Shown piece by piece: positions 1-8,925 of a stretch of 64,000 bases of DNA. Where the stretch lies: assembly GCF_000025965.1 (NCBI RefSeq), contig NC_006513.1:1302001-1366000 (forward strand), written 5' to 3'. Both the position numbers and the translations under genes were made by a program. Below the pieces are notes generated by a model that did no database searches, was not told where the DNA came from, and was given only the letters and a program-made list of their open reading frames with translations. Position 1 is the stretch's first letter, and every line of letters starts with the position of its first letter. This DNA is from Aromatoleum aromaticum EbN1 (GTDB lineage: Bacteria; Pseudomonadota; Gammaproteobacteria; Burkholderiales; Rhodocyclaceae).

Positions 1-644
1 GCATGGCGCCGCTCCGGTCCGACATAGGCTGCCCGGCGCTGCAACTCGGTCCGCACATCGTCGGCCTCGGAACCTGCTTCCAACAGCCCGGCGAGCAGAC
101 CGCTCATCCGACCGGCTGCCATGCTCGCGCCGCCCGCGCGATCAGGCCGCTGCGGATCGCAGAACGGATGCGTCCCGAAATCGGCGGAACTGGTCGCGAG
201 CCAGGACACTTCCCCGGGCGCGCAGCGCGCGTCGCCGCTCACTGCGAGGCACTCCTCCAGCGCGGCCGGAAACGCGACACCTCCGCGAGCCGGAGCCGAA
301 GCGACCAGGACGACACCGGTTCGCGCCGCAGCGCGACAGGCATTCGCGAGGCGGGTGCTCGGGCTCGCCGTCCCGAAACTCATGTTGATGATCTGCACCC
401 CTTGGTCGACGAGCCAGTGCATGCCCTCGACAACTGCATCGATGGACGCCTCGCGAGTTCGCCCGAAGACCTGCGCAACCACCAATTCTGCGGAACTGCA
501 GTGCTGCAGAATGCAGCTCGCTATCTGGCCGCCGTGCCCGATCGAGTCGCCCGCAGCAGTCAGCACACGTGTCGCCACGACCGCTGCCGCAGGTGCACCG
601 CCGACACCGCTGTCGATCAGGCCAACGCGCACGCGCTTCAGCAT
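1..644 (-). CDS. qhpE: Subtilisin-like serine protease of the amine dehydrogenase operon (QhpE), C-terminus beyond window
   Basis: S8-family protease expected to remove the leader peptide of the amine dehydrogenase gamma subunit after its cross-links form. My translation from ATG at 644 shows the catalytic triad: Asp11 in LIDSG, His37 in IGHGGQIA and Ser174 in GGASMAAG. NMSFG near residue 87 matches the substrate-binding strand of subtilases. There is no signal peptide, which fits a cytoplasmic maturase. The start overlaps the end of qhpF by 7 nt (ATGCTGA), so the two are translationally coupled. Where subtilisin has its oxyanion-hole Asn, this protein reads VASAPARGG with no Asn. The frame stays open to position 1, so the end is missing. 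Family assignment follows from motifs and operon position. Confidence 0.9.
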   Translation of the reverse strand, partial: MLKRVRVGLIDSGVGGAPAAAVVATRVLTAAGDSIGHGGQIASCILQHCSSAELVVAQVFGRTREASIDAVVEGMHWLVDQGVQIINMSFGTASPSTRLANACRAAARTGVVLVASAPARGGVAFPAALEECLAVSGDARCAPGEVSWLATSSADFGTHPFCDPQRPDRAGGASMAAGRMSGLLAGLLEAGSEADDVRTELQRRAAYVGPERRH

Positions 645-2365
645 GAGCCCACCGTCTGGAAATCGATGACGAGGTCGAACGCATCGCATGCCAGTTCCCG
701 ATGGCTGACCACGATTCGCATTGCGCCCGGCAGTAGTGCGCCGCTTGCGTGCAGAAAGCGCTGCTCGAGGTCTGCGTCGAGCGAAGACGTCCCCTCGTCG
801 ATGACGAGCACTGCCGGCTTCAGCAGCAGTGCGCGCGCAAGGGCGACGCGTTGTTTCTCGCCGCCCGACAAGGCCGCCCCTCGAGCGCCGACTTGAGCGT
901 CGAGACCATCGGGCAGGCGTCGAACGAAATCGAGGACTCCCGCAGCGAGCGCCACCCGCTCCATGTCCTCCTGTGTGGCGTCCGGGCAGGCATAACGGAT
1001 GTTCTCCACGATCGATCCGGCAAAGAGCACCGGCTCCTGCGCGACAACGACCACATGTCGACGCAGCACGGAAATATCGACGTCGCAAAGATCGATCCCC
1101 CCGATCGAGATCGAACCGGATTCGGGATCGAAATGCCGGTGCAAAAGGTCGATGAATGTGGACTTCCCGCTGCCCGACGCACCACGGAACCACACCTTTG
1201 CGCCGGCCGGGATCGTGAAGTTCAAGCCCGACAACACTTCGCGCTGCGAGTCCGGATAGGAGAACACCAGGTCACGCACGACGAGCTCACCGGCGGGCAG
1301 CTTCTCCGCGTTCCCGGACATTGCAGCAACGGCCGGGCGCAGGCAGCGTATTTCCTCGACGCGGCCGAGTCCCACCTTCACGCGTTGCCACTGCAGGTAA
1401 AGACCCATCAGCCCGTGCAGGGGCGCGCTTGCCCTTTGAACGTAGGTCGCGAACGCAACCAGGGTCCCCAGCGTCAAGGCGTCTCCGCCTATCATCGCCA
1501 GGCTACCGCCGACGAAGATGCCGATCACGGCCAGTGACAACACGAGATTCGGAAACGCGCCGCCGAAATATCCGAACACCTGCAATGCAAGCATCCGGCC
1601 GCGCACCTCGTCGTGCAGGCCTTGCAGCCGTTCGAGCTCGCGCGCTTCGGCCATGTGCGTCTGGATGCAGCGTACCGCGGCGAGCTTTTCGACCAGGAAG
1701 CTCGACACGTCCACCCCGGCGTCACGCGCTCTGAGCGAAAGGCTTTCGATGCGGGGCTTCACCCATGACAGCACGACGCTGTTGACTGCGATGAGCACCG
1801 CGAGGAACAGCGCAAGGCGGGGACTGAGCAGGCCGAGCAAGGCCACGGTGCCGATCAGTGTGAGCGTCGAGTTGATCGCGGAGAGAACGGCGTCCACGGC
1901 GAAGCGCTGCACCTCGCCCAGATCACCTTCGAGTCTTGCGAGAAGATCGCCTTGGCGGGTTCGCGAAAAGAACATCGGCGAAAGGCTGAGTACATGCGCG
2001 AACAGGGATTCGCGCATGCGGTGCAGCATTCGTGCCGAAGCCGCAACGTGAATGCGGCGACAGCCGAAACCAATGGCCAGAGCGGTCAGCGCCAACCCCA
2101 CCATCAATGCGCCAATCTCCAGGACCCCCGCACGGTCACGCGCGAGGATTCCGTCGTCGATCAGCGCCTTGGTGAGGTAAGGCTGGCCCAGACCGGCCGC
2201 GACGGCCAGCAATGAGAGCAGAAGCACTGCCGCGAACGCAGGCAGTTCAGGACGGATGAATTTCCATAGCCAACGGTACAGCGCACTGAGGCGCTCCCGC
2301 TCTCCCTGAGCGGTCAGCCCGGAAGTTGGCGTCGCGCCGGCAACCCGAAGTGCTTCTGCGCTCAT
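638..2365 (-). CDS. qhpF: ABC transporter, fused membrane and ATPase domains (QhpF)
   Basis: Homodimer-type ABC exporter of 575 residues. The N-terminal half (about 35-320) is a six-helix transmembrane domain. The ATPase half has Walker A GASGSGKST, signature LSGGEKQR, Walker B VLVIDEG with the catalytic Glu, and the switch His in VVSHR. In QHNDH operons this protein is thought to carry the processed gamma subunit into the periplasm. Here it sits 6 nt after qhpB and overlaps qhpE. The substrate is inferred from context; the sequence alone says only exporter. Confidence 0.9.
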   Translation of the reverse strand: MSAEALRVAGATPTSGLTAQGERERLSALYRWLWKFIRPELPAFAAVLLLSLLAVAAGLGQPYLTKALIDDGILARDRAGVLEIGALMVGLALTALAIGFGCRRIHVAASARMLHRMRESLFAHVLSLSPMFFSRTRQGDLLARLEGDLGEVQRFAVDAVLSAINSTLTLIGTVALLGLLSPRLALFLAVLIAVNSVVLSWVKPRIESLSLRARDAGVDVSSFLVEKLAAVRCIQTHMAEARELERLQGLHDEVRGRMLALQVFGYFGGAFPNLVLSLAVIGIFVGGSLAMIGGDALTLGTLVAFATYVQRASAPLHGLMGLYLQWQRVKVGLGRVEEIRCLRPAVAAMSGNAEKLPAGELVVRDLVFSYPDSQREVLSGLNFTIPAGAKVWFRGASGSGKSTFIDLLHRHFDPESGSISIGGIDLCDVDISVLRRHVVVVAQEPVLFAGSIVENIRYACPDATQEDMERVALAAGVLDFVRRLPDGLDAQVGARGAALSGGEKQRVALARALLLKPAVLVIDEGTSSLDADLEQRFLHASGALLPGAMRIVVSHRELACDAFDLVIDFQTVGSC

Positions 2366-2371
2366 ATCGGA

Positions 2372-3481
2372 TCAACGAGAAACGATGCGCAGGGAGGTCA
2401 GGACCTGGTCGCCGCCACCCGGGGTCCGGATGTTGCCGATGCGCTTGAGCGATTTGCTGTCATAGACGGCGATGTCGCCCTGCGTCCCGCCGATGTAAAG
2501 CTCGGAACCGTCGCTCGACACGTTCACGTTGTAGTAGGTGTGATCGAGATCGACCCGGTCCATCTTGCCGGTGTTCATGTCCGTCCGCGTCAGCTGCGTA
2601 TAGACCGTGTACACCTCGTTGCGCCGGACCGGATTGACGGCTGACGAGAACAGCACGACCGACGCGTTCTCGAACTCCTTGTAGGTGACCGTGTCATTTT
2701 CGAGGTCGAGCGCCCAGATGCCGGCACGCAGCGCTGCGGGATCGCCGGCCGGCTTGTCGGTGCTCGCGACGTAGAAGGGGGTGGCGAAGACGTTCGTCTG
2801 CTCCCACTGCGGCCAGATCGCCAGCGTGTCGGGCTCACCGCGATCGGGGCGCTGCCAACTGCGCCACGGGTGGGTGCCCTTGACTGCCCCCGTCTGCGGA
2901 TCGAGCTTCAGCATGTCCCAGCTGAACGCGTACAGCGTGTCGCCCTTGCCGGAATACGCGAGAGTCGATACCCGGCGCGGCGTCGGCAACTTCCGCACCG
3001 GCTTCGCGTCGGTGCCGGCGTCGGTGCGATAGACGGCGATGTACGGGTCGAGCGCCTTGTATTCGCCGGGGAGCAGCTGCGTGGGGTTCACGAAGACCGC
3101 GAGCTCCTTGCCGTCCGGGCTCAGATCCATCGCATAGGGGGCCTTGCCGCGGATGTCGCCTCCCGACAACTCGGCGCGGAACATCTCCTTGCCGGACTCG
3201 AGGTCGATGCCGGACACCGTTTCCCAGCGGTTATGGATGACATAGGCAACCTTGCCGTCCCTGGACGGGACGAGGGTGATCGGGCTGTTGCCCATCGATG
3301 TGTTCGGAATCTTGTGCGTCGCGACGACCTTGCGTTCCTTGGCGTCCGCGACGAACACCAGGTTGGGTCGCGCTGCGGTGACCAGGTAATCCTTGGTGGC
3401 AAGGGCGCCGGCCGAATACAGCGCGAGTGATGCCGCGATGGCGCTTGCGGCGCCGACAGCGGTCAATTTCTTCAATGTCAT
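2372..3481 (-). CDS. qhpB: Quinohemoprotein amine dehydrogenase beta subunit
   Basis: Beta subunit of the periplasmic amine dehydrogenase, a seven-bladed beta-propeller that packs on the gamma subunit. I place the start at 3481 because a strong GGAGGAG site lies just upstream and the product then begins with a typical signal peptide (MTLKKLTAV through AGALA, cleavage before TKDYLV); the longer open frame upstream overlaps qhpC. The 369-residue product shows repeated propeller-blade strands such as DLSPDGKELAVF and NVSSDGSELYIGG. It lies 41 nt after qhpC and 6 nt before qhpF. Family identity rests on operon context and blade repeats together. Confidence 0.9.
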   Translation of the reverse strand: MTLKKLTAVGAASAIAASLALYSAGALATKDYLVTAARPNLVFVADAKERKVVATHKIPNTSMGNSPITLVPSRDGKVAYVIHNRWETVSGIDLESGKEMFRAELSGGDIRGKAPYAMDLSPDGKELAVFVNPTQLLPGEYKALDPYIAVYRTDAGTDAKPVRKLPTPRRVSTLAYSGKGDTLYAFSWDMLKLDPQTGAVKGTHPWRSWQRPDRGEPDTLAIWPQWEQTNVFATPFYVASTDKPAGDPAALRAGIWALDLENDTVTYKEFENASVVLFSSAVNPVRRNEVYTVYTQLTRTDMNTGKMDRVDLDHTYYNVNVSSDGSELYIGGTQGDIAVYDSKSLKRIGNIRTPGGGDQVLTSLRIVSR

Positions 3482-3522
3482 GATCTGATGTCTCCTCCGG
3501 TTCTTCGTTATGGCTCGGCGCG

Positions 3523-3843
3523 TCATTTCGGAAACACGCTTTGCAGCGCCTGCCAGTCGCGTGCCGCATCGTCGCGACCGGTACTCCAATCCGGGTAGTT
3601 GTGCAGGGTGTCCGGCACCTGCGCGGGCCACCAACACGGATCTGAACATCCATACAGATCGGCCTCCATCGGCTGACAAAGGCCGGCAACACCGAGGAAG
3701 GGATCCAGTTCCCAGCCGGGGTCGAACGTCGTTGCACATCCGGCGACGGCGGCGGACATTGCAACGACTTTTTCGACGGCCTCTTCACTCGGGGCGGTTT
3801 CGATCTGGTGGGCCTTGCGGTTGAGCGGCTTGATGCGGTTCAT
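3523..3843 (-). CDS. qhpC: Quinohemoprotein amine dehydrogenase gamma subunit, CTQ precursor
   Basis: Small catalytic subunit carrying the peptide-derived cofactor cysteine tryptophylquinone. All residues needed for the known cross-links are present: thioether pairs Cys36-Glu45, Cys56-Asp62 and Cys70-Asp78, and the CTQ pair Cys66-Trp72 within [13 protein letters not shown]. The pairing follows the known Pseudomonas/Paracoccus enzyme by alignment of spacing. Residues 1 to about 28 form a leader that is not a Sec signal peptide; it would be cut by QhpE, leaving a mature chain of about 78 residues. The start codon overlaps the stop of the radical SAM gene (ATGA), coupling substrate and maturase synthesis. 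Trp72 needs two added oxygens to become the quinone. Confidence 0.96.
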   Translation of the reverse strand: MNRIKPLNRKAHQIETAPSEEAVEKVVAMSAAVAGCATTFDPGWELDPFLGVAGLCQPMEADLYGCSDPCWWPAQVPDTLHNYPDWSTGRDDAARDWQALQSVFPK

Positions 3844-5282
3844 AGTTCAGAGCTCCGGTTGGCGACGTGGCGATGAAGGAATGCAGGGTTCTTTTCCAGG
3901 ATTTCGAGATACGCTTCGATCCCGAAATCGACCCATTCCCTCAGCAGTTCGCAGTAGTGATAGACGGGCGAATGCGGGTCACTGAAATTGGCGTAGGACT
4001 CGTGGTAGCAGCCGCCCGAACAGAGGTTGCGGATGCGGCAGGTCGAACATCCGCGCTCGGAACGATCCAGCGCATGCTCGAGGAATGCGCCGAGCTCCGC
4101 CTTTGCGATGCCGGAGGCGACGTTGCCGAAAGTCGGCAATTCGGAGCCGGTGAAGCGGTGGCACAGGTTCAGTTCCCCTTTGTGATCGACAGCGAGCAGT
4201 CCCACGCCCGCCCCGCACGGCAACGCCTTGCGGCGTCCCTCGTAGAGGTCGCTGAGCAGCTGGTGCATGTTCGAAAAACCGATGTTCTCGCCGGCGATGG
4301 CGGCCTCGACGTACGTCCGTCCCAGCGCCTTCATCGACTCGAACACCCCGCGCAGTTCGTCCCCCACGAGGTTGAACGTGGTGACCGGATTGCTCGTGAC
4401 CGGCGCAAAACCGACTTCAGCGAATCCGATTTCGTCCTTCAGGTGGTGATGAATCAGCGCGACATCGGAGTAGCCTGCTGTCAGCGTGACCCGCGCACCC
4501 ACCGGACGCGACGTGTAACGCGACAGCAGCATCCGGGTCTTGGCCGCGACGACCTCGTAGGTGCCCTTTCCGCCGATCGTCTTGCGTCGCTTGTCATGGA
4601 TTGCCTGCGGACCGTCCATGCTGATCGAGATGCCGAAGCGGTGCTCGTTGAAGTAGTCGACGATCTCCTCGGTGAGCAGCGTGGCGTTCGTCGTCAGGGA
4701 GAGATCGAGCCCTTTGCCCTCCTCCCGGCAACGCTGCTCGGCGTATGCGGTGACGGCACGGATGACCGGCATGTTCGTCAGCGGCTCCCCGCCGAAGAAC
4801 ACGACATTCACGCGGTCACGCTTCGCTCCCTCGCGCAACAGCAGCTCGACGCCCTGCTTCGCGGTTTCCAGGCTCAGCTTGTCGCCCTTCGACGGCGTGG
4901 TCAGGTCCTCCTTGTAGCAATACGTGCAGCTCAGATTGCAGCCGGTATTCACGTTCAGCACGATCGTGCTGAGCGGGAACTCGGTGACACTGATGCCCGG
5001 TCCGTGGTCAGGCACCGCGGGATCACTCCGCAACACACCAAGCGACTTGAGATCCTCGACGGCGTCGGCGACCAGCTCGGGCGACTCCCGCTCGAGGAAG
5101 CGCTGCTGCAGCTCCTCGAAACTCACCGTCGAGCGCGGCCGTACGAAGTCCAGGACTTCACGCGTCACCTCGTCGAGATCGAAAATTCCCGTGCTCGGCA
5201 CGTGCAGCAGGACGCGACGCCCCTTCACCGCAAGGTCGTGGAACGAATGCGTATCCACGTAAAGCAAGTTGGCTTCAGACAT
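3840..5282 (-). CDS. qhpD: Radical SAM thioether-forming maturase (QhpD)
   Basis: SPASM-type radical SAM enzyme (480 residues) that makes the Cys-to-Asp/Glu thioether bonds in the gamma subunit. The SAM-binding cluster motif is C115-x3-C119-x2-C122 in [11 protein letters not shown], followed by FFGGEPL. The C-terminal SPASM region holds further cysteines: [32 protein letters not shown] and YHYC, giving ligands for two auxiliary Fe-S clusters. Residues 1-95 resemble a PqqD-like peptide-recognition domain fused to the N-terminus. It acts in the cytoplasm before export. Neighbours are qhpA 25 nt upstream and qhpC overlapping downstream. Confidence 0.95.
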   Translation of the reverse strand: MSEANLLYVDTHSFHDLAVKGRRVLLHVPSTGIFDLDEVTREVLDFVRPRSTVSFEELQQRFLERESPELVADAVEDLKSLGVLRSDPAVPDHGPGISVTEFPLSTIVLNVNTGCNLSCTYCYKEDLTTPSKGDKLSLETAKQGVELLLREGAKRDRVNVVFFGGEPLTNMPVIRAVTAYAEQRCREEGKGLDLSLTTNATLLTEEIVDYFNEHRFGISISMDGPQAIHDKRRKTIGGKGTYEVVAAKTRMLLSRYTSRPVGARVTLTAGYSDVALIHHHLKDEIGFAEVGFAPVTSNPVTTFNLVGDELRGVFESMKALGRTYVEAAIAGENIGFSNMHQLLSDLYEGRRKALPCGAGVGLLAVDHKGELNLCHRFTGSELPTFGNVASGIAKAELGAFLEHALDRSERGCSTCRIRNLCSGGCYHESYANFSDPHSPVYHYCELLREWVDFGIEAYLEILEKNPAFLHRHVANRSSEL

Positions 5283-5307
5283 GGCTTTCTCCTTCGATGC
5301 CTCGGTT

Positions 5308-6924
5308 TCAACGGATCGGAGGATCGTTGAAGCGCTGCACGGTCACGATCAACGGGGCCGATGCCTTCACCGTGCGGTTGCCGTCCTTGACGGCGGCAAT
5401 GACCTTGAGCTCGCCGGCGTTGTTGGTCTTGTACTTGCGCTCGGGATTGGGGCCGGCGGCGTTGGGAACGAAAAGCCCGTTCTCCTCGATCCGTCCCGCG
5501 TACTTCGTGTCCTGCATCTGCGCGGCAACCTCGTGAAGGTTGTCGACCGACCAGGTCGCCGGAACCACACCCAGTTGAACATCGTCGGCGTTGCCCGACT
5601 TGCCATCAGGACCTGCGGCAAAAGCAATCGCCTCCAGTTGTACCGGCACCTTTGGAATCGGTCCGCCGCCACCGCCAACACGCGCCATCGGGTGTTCGGG
5701 CGTGATCTTCACGTAGTCGATCTGCTGGTAGATCTTCAGCGCATCGCCCGTCCCGGCCGAGCCGACCTTGACTGCACGCGATCCGCTCGCAGCGTCCTTC
5801 GCCACCTCCACTTCGACGACGACCCGGTCGGCTGACCGTTCGAGCACTTTCGCGACCTTCACGCCGTTGCCGAGATCGACCTCGCCATCGAGCCCGACAC
5901 CATTGATTGCGATGCGGGCACGGCTACCGGCGCGCAGCATCTGCGGTTGCACCGACAGCACCGAAGGCTTCGCCCCCTTGTCGGCCCGCACCGCCCGCAT
6001 CGTTCCACCGATCGAATCGTTGTTCGCCTCGAACCACCGGCCACTGAGCTCGTTTCCGCCCGCCCCCAAGCTCATGACGTGATTGACTTCGCGATCGCCC
6101 TGCTTGACGGAGGCGCGCCATTCGTGGCCCGTATAGACGATCGCCGTACCCTTGGCCGTGTCGGAAGTGCCGTTCTCGTAGCGCATTACCATGTCCACGG
6201 AGTAGCGGTCGTCACCGGTTCGGGCGATCGTCGCTGTCCCCTCGTAGGCACCCATGCCTGGGCGGTGGCCGACCAGGCGCCACGTCCCGCTCGCGTCGGC
6301 AGGCTTCTGCGCTTTCCATTGCGTCCAACTGGCCGAGTCAAAGCCGTATTGCTCCGCCAGCGCCTTCACCGTGTCCCCGGTGGCGATGTCGAACCAGTTG
6401 CGGTCGCGTCCGCCAGCCTGGATCTCGATCGCGGGGAACTGACCGACGTGGAAGTGCACGAGCTTGCGCCAATCGTCTTCCGTGCGTCGCTGTACTGCGA
6501 TGCGGCCGTAGGAATGGCAACGGGCACAGGTGTCGCCGACCAGCTTGTTTTCGGGATGTTCGACGACGCTCGGCGTGCGGTCGACGATGTATCGGTGCGC
6601 GGCCGTCTCGTCCGGCGCGAGGCCGTACGTATTCGCGAGATACTTGACGATCGCGCCGCGCTCGTCGTCGGTGAGTTTCACGCCGTGCGCATAGGACATC
6701 CGCGCTACCGTCATGTCCCACCCCTCCGGGGTGCGCCGGCTGTCGCTGATCCGATCCCACTTGCCTTCGCCGCTCGCGGTGTGACACGCGGCGCACTTGC
6801 TATTGACGAGCGCCTCGCCCGATGCCGTCGCTAGTGCGGCGCCTGAAACGAGCGGCGCCACAACCCCGACGAGCGCGAGCAATGCGCGACGGGGCGACTT
6901 CTTGATGGCTGCATTTCTTCCCAT
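5308..6924 (-). CDS. qhpA: Quinohemoprotein amine dehydrogenase alpha subunit, diheme
   Basis: Diheme cytochrome c subunit that takes electrons from CTQ and passes them to periplasmic carriers. The start at 6924 is set by a strong GGAGGAGG site. The product (538 residues) starts with a twin-basic signal peptide (KKSPRR, hydrophobic stretch, cleavage after ALA near residue 32). Two heme-binding motifs follow: CAACH at 44-48 and CARCH at 133-137, then beta-rich domains typical of the family. First gene of the operon. The substrate amine cannot be read from sequence; family members oxidise primary amines such as phenylethylamine, benzylamine or butylamine to aldehydes. Confidence 0.95.
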   Translation of the reverse strand: MGRNAAIKKSPRRALLALVGVVAPLVSGAALATASGEALVNSKCAACHTASGEGKWDRISDSRRTPEGWDMTVARMSYAHGVKLTDDERGAIVKYLANTYGLAPDETAAHRYIVDRTPSVVEHPENKLVGDTCARCHSYGRIAVQRRTEDDWRKLVHFHVGQFPAIEIQAGGRDRNWFDIATGDTVKALAEQYGFDSASWTQWKAQKPADASGTWRLVGHRPGMGAYEGTATIARTGDDRYSVDMVMRYENGTSDTAKGTAIVYTGHEWRASVKQGDREVNHVMSLGAGGNELSGRWFEANNDSIGGTMRAVRADKGAKPSVLSVQPQMLRAGSRARIAINGVGLDGEVDLGNGVKVAKVLERSADRVVVEVEVAKDAASGSRAVKVGSAGTGDALKIYQQIDYVKITPEHPMARVGGGGGPIPKVPVQLEAIAFAAGPDGKSGNADDVQLGVVPATWSVDNLHEVAAQMQDTKYAGRIEENGLFVPNAAGPNPERKYKTNNAGELKVIAAVKDGNRTVKASAPLIVTVQRFNDPPIR

Positions 6925-7023
6925 TGGGTACCTCCTCCGAGAGTTGCTGTGGGTGCGGCCCCCTGCAGCAAGACGCATTCGGCTCGCACGACGGGACGTT
7001 TCTGGTGGATCCGTCGTCAGGCA

Positions 7024-7100
7024 ACTTTAGGAGCGCGAGCGGTACTGGAGTTATCGCGAATCGGCCACAATCGGCCCTGGAACTATCAAGAATCGGCCAC
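7024..7100 (-). promoter_or_regulatory. Putative QhpR operator pair and promoter of the qhp operon
   Basis: Two direct copies of a 23-bp element read on the minus strand at 7100-7078 and 7068-7046, start-to-start 32 bp, 19 of 23 bases identical. Shared core: GTGGCCGATTC, two variable bases, GATA, ending in TCCA. The proximal copy ends 122 nt before the qhpA start codon. A possible -10 (TAAAGT, 7029-7024) lies 16 nt beyond it, so the box would overlap the -35 position as in AraC-type activation. The same element recurs at 8740-8793 before the U32 genes. Binding by QhpR is inferred. Confidence 0.7.
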
Positions 7101-7532
7101 TCGTGAGACGGACCGGGCATATCCGCTTTCCCAGGACAATGGGGAGCGGCGCAGCGGTCGCCTCACGTATGCAGACGCCGATTCATGCGAATGGAAAATG
7201 GATCACGAGGCGAGCAGCGCCAGTTCTTCGTCGATGAACAGGCGGCGCGAATGCGTCAGGAAGGTCAGCCTCTCGGCCCCTCGAGCGACAACCTGCCATC
7301 GTGGCGTTCGACGACGTCGATGACGAGAGGCGTGCGCTGCCGGGACTCGTATTGCGCCCGGCCCATGCAGAAACGGCTTCCGGCGATGTCCCGGGTGAGG
7401 ATGCCCGAGGAGCCGGCGGGGACTTCGGCGCGGGTAGCAGCCGGGCTCGCTGCGGTCACACCCAGCCGCGGCCGAACTGGTGGAACATCATCGGCCGTGC
7501 TTTGCAACAGGCACCGCGCCCGTCGTCAATCG
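7101..7532. other. Gene-poor stretch between qhpR and the qhp promoter; possible gene remnant
   Basis: No convincing gene. On the minus strand the reading ending in a stop at 7203-7205 gives a protein-like tail (GAERLTFLTHSRR followed by LFIDEELALLAS), while a different frame between 7507 and 7265 gives another coding-like stretch (LVIDVVERHDG). The two would need a frameshift to join and no start or ribosome site is seen, so this may be a decayed gene or chance. I do not recognise the family. Confidence 0.3.
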
Positions 7533-8561
7533 TCAGTGATGTGAGTGGGACTCTGCACGCGTTGCCGAAGAGACTTTCCGCATCGTTGTCGAAGGAGTCT
7601 CGCCGAACAGCGATTTGTAGTACGACGAAAACATCCCCATGTGCCAGAAGCCCCATTTGCAGGCAATGCTGCTGACGGAATCGGTGGGGCCGGCGCGGAG
7701 CAGTTCCTTGCGGACACCGTGAAGTCTGACGTATCGGAGAAAGGTCGCGACGTTGATGCCGAGGACGTTCACGAAGGCATGGTGCAATCCGCGCCGACTC
7801 ATCTTCAGGTAGGAGCTCAACTCTGCAACGGTCGGCGGGTTCTCCCTGTTGACAACGATATAGCTTCGGGCACGCTCGACGATTGCGCGCTGGACGGCGT
7901 GAGTAGTGCGTGGTGATTCGTTCAGCGGGGACTTGGCCTGCAGGGCGTTCCGCGAAGCACTCATCACGGTTTCAGCGACGCTCTTTGCCGACGCCTGATG
8001 CTCGAAAATCTCCGGCGTCGCGGCTACCGAAGCGAGCACTGTACCGAGCGTCACCCGATAGGACTGGGCAACGTCGGCCGGCAGGCCCGCGGCGTTTGAC
8101 GGTGCGATCAGGCGCGATACGTCGACACCCGCCGTGTCGCGCACGAAGGCGTCGAACGCAGTGCAGTCGATCACGGTGACGAGGATGGTCGACTCGCGCG
8201 GCGTCCGGAAGTGAAGTTCTTCGTTCGGCCGCAAGGTGATCAACGAGTCACGCTCGAGATGCCGACCCTGCCAGTATCCGTTTTCGGTCACGCTGACTGG
8301 CACCCCGACGGTGTAACTGTTGCAGCGAGGGTTCGCCTTCTCATCGACGCACTGGTAGATCGTTTCCTTGAAGACCTGGATCGGTCCGACCGAGATTTCG
8401 ACTATTTCTCCCGAAAACGCTCCTTTGGAGAGTTGAAGGTAATCCTGTGACCAGTCGCGAAGGCTTGCCGCATGCTGGCAAGGATCGTCGGTGGAGATGA
8501 TGGAAATCCGTTCGTTTCGCCTGCGCGGCGTGTCCCGGTCCTGAGTCAGGCCAGAGCTCAT
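7533..8561 (-). CDS. qhpR: AraC-family transcriptional regulator of the amine locus (QhpR)
   Basis: 342-residue AraC/XylS-type regulator. The start at 8561 is chosen because AGGAGA lies about 9 nt upstream. The N-terminal two thirds resemble the cupin-like sensing domain of AraC_binding_2 proteins. The C-terminal hundred residues carry two helix-turn-helix motifs: VAELSSYLKMSRRGLHHAF and VSSIACKWGFWHMGMFSSY, ending in LFGETPS, the usual AraC signature. It lies between the two repeated-element pairs and is transcribed toward the qhp operon; the aldehyde/U32 operon is divergent. Regulators at this position in other QHNDH loci activate qhp genes on amines. A direct target is not shown by sequence. 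Confidence 0.88.
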   Translation of the reverse strand: MSSGLTQDRDTPRRRNERISIISTDDPCQHAASLRDWSQDYLQLSKGAFSGEIVEISVGPIQVFKETIYQCVDEKANPRCNSYTVGVPVSVTENGYWQGRHLERDSLITLRPNEELHFRTPRESTILVTVIDCTAFDAFVRDTAGVDVSRLIAPSNAAGLPADVAQSYRVTLGTVLASVAATPEIFEHQASAKSVAETVMSASRNALQAKSPLNESPRTTHAVQRAIVERARSYIVVNRENPPTVAELSSYLKMSRRGLHHAFVNVLGINVATFLRYVRLHGVRKELLRAGPTDSVSSIACKWGFWHMGMFSSYYKSLFGETPSTTMRKVSSATRAESHSHH

Positions 8562-8739
8562 TGTAGTTTTGTCTCCTGTTGTGCTGCCGCATGAAGGCGG
8601 CCTCCACATGGCTCCGATCGGGACAAGCTGAGGGGGCTCGACCGGATGCCCGGAAAGGGGGTGGTTACACCACCAGCTGTCTATAGCTTAGGAAGTACGC
8701 CGGGGTGGAACAAGAGTTTGCAGCGGAGCGACGAGCGGT

Positions 8740-8814
8740 TGGGCCGATTCTTGATAGCCCTACGACGAACGTGGCCGTTTCACGATACCTCCTGTTTTTG
8801 CCGGCACTTAGCAT
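8740..8814 (+). promoter_or_regulatory. Putative QhpR operator pair and promoter of the U32-aldB operon
   Basis: Two direct copies of the element also found upstream of qhpA: 8740-8762 (core GGCCGATTCTTGATAG, identical to one qhp copy) and 8771-8793 (more diverged), start-to-start 31 bp. A possible -10, TAGCAT at 8809-8814, lies 15 nt beyond the proximal copy, against 16 nt at qhpA. The proximal copy ends 132 nt before the start codon at 8926, again as at qhpA. The rest of the 8562-8925 intergenic stretch shows no gene. Confidence 0.68.
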
Positions 8815-8925
8815 TCTCCCCACAGCTTCGCTCGGCGTCCCGCGGCACAGCCGCCGGGCCACCTGAATCGCCGATCGAACGATGCGCTGATCGGGGCGGC
8901 GTCGATAGGCAAAACTGGAGGAGTC

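Noticed and set aside
8794-8925. Sigma-54 promoter before the U32 genes
   Set aside because: GGCAC is present but the GG-N10-GC spacing is not met.
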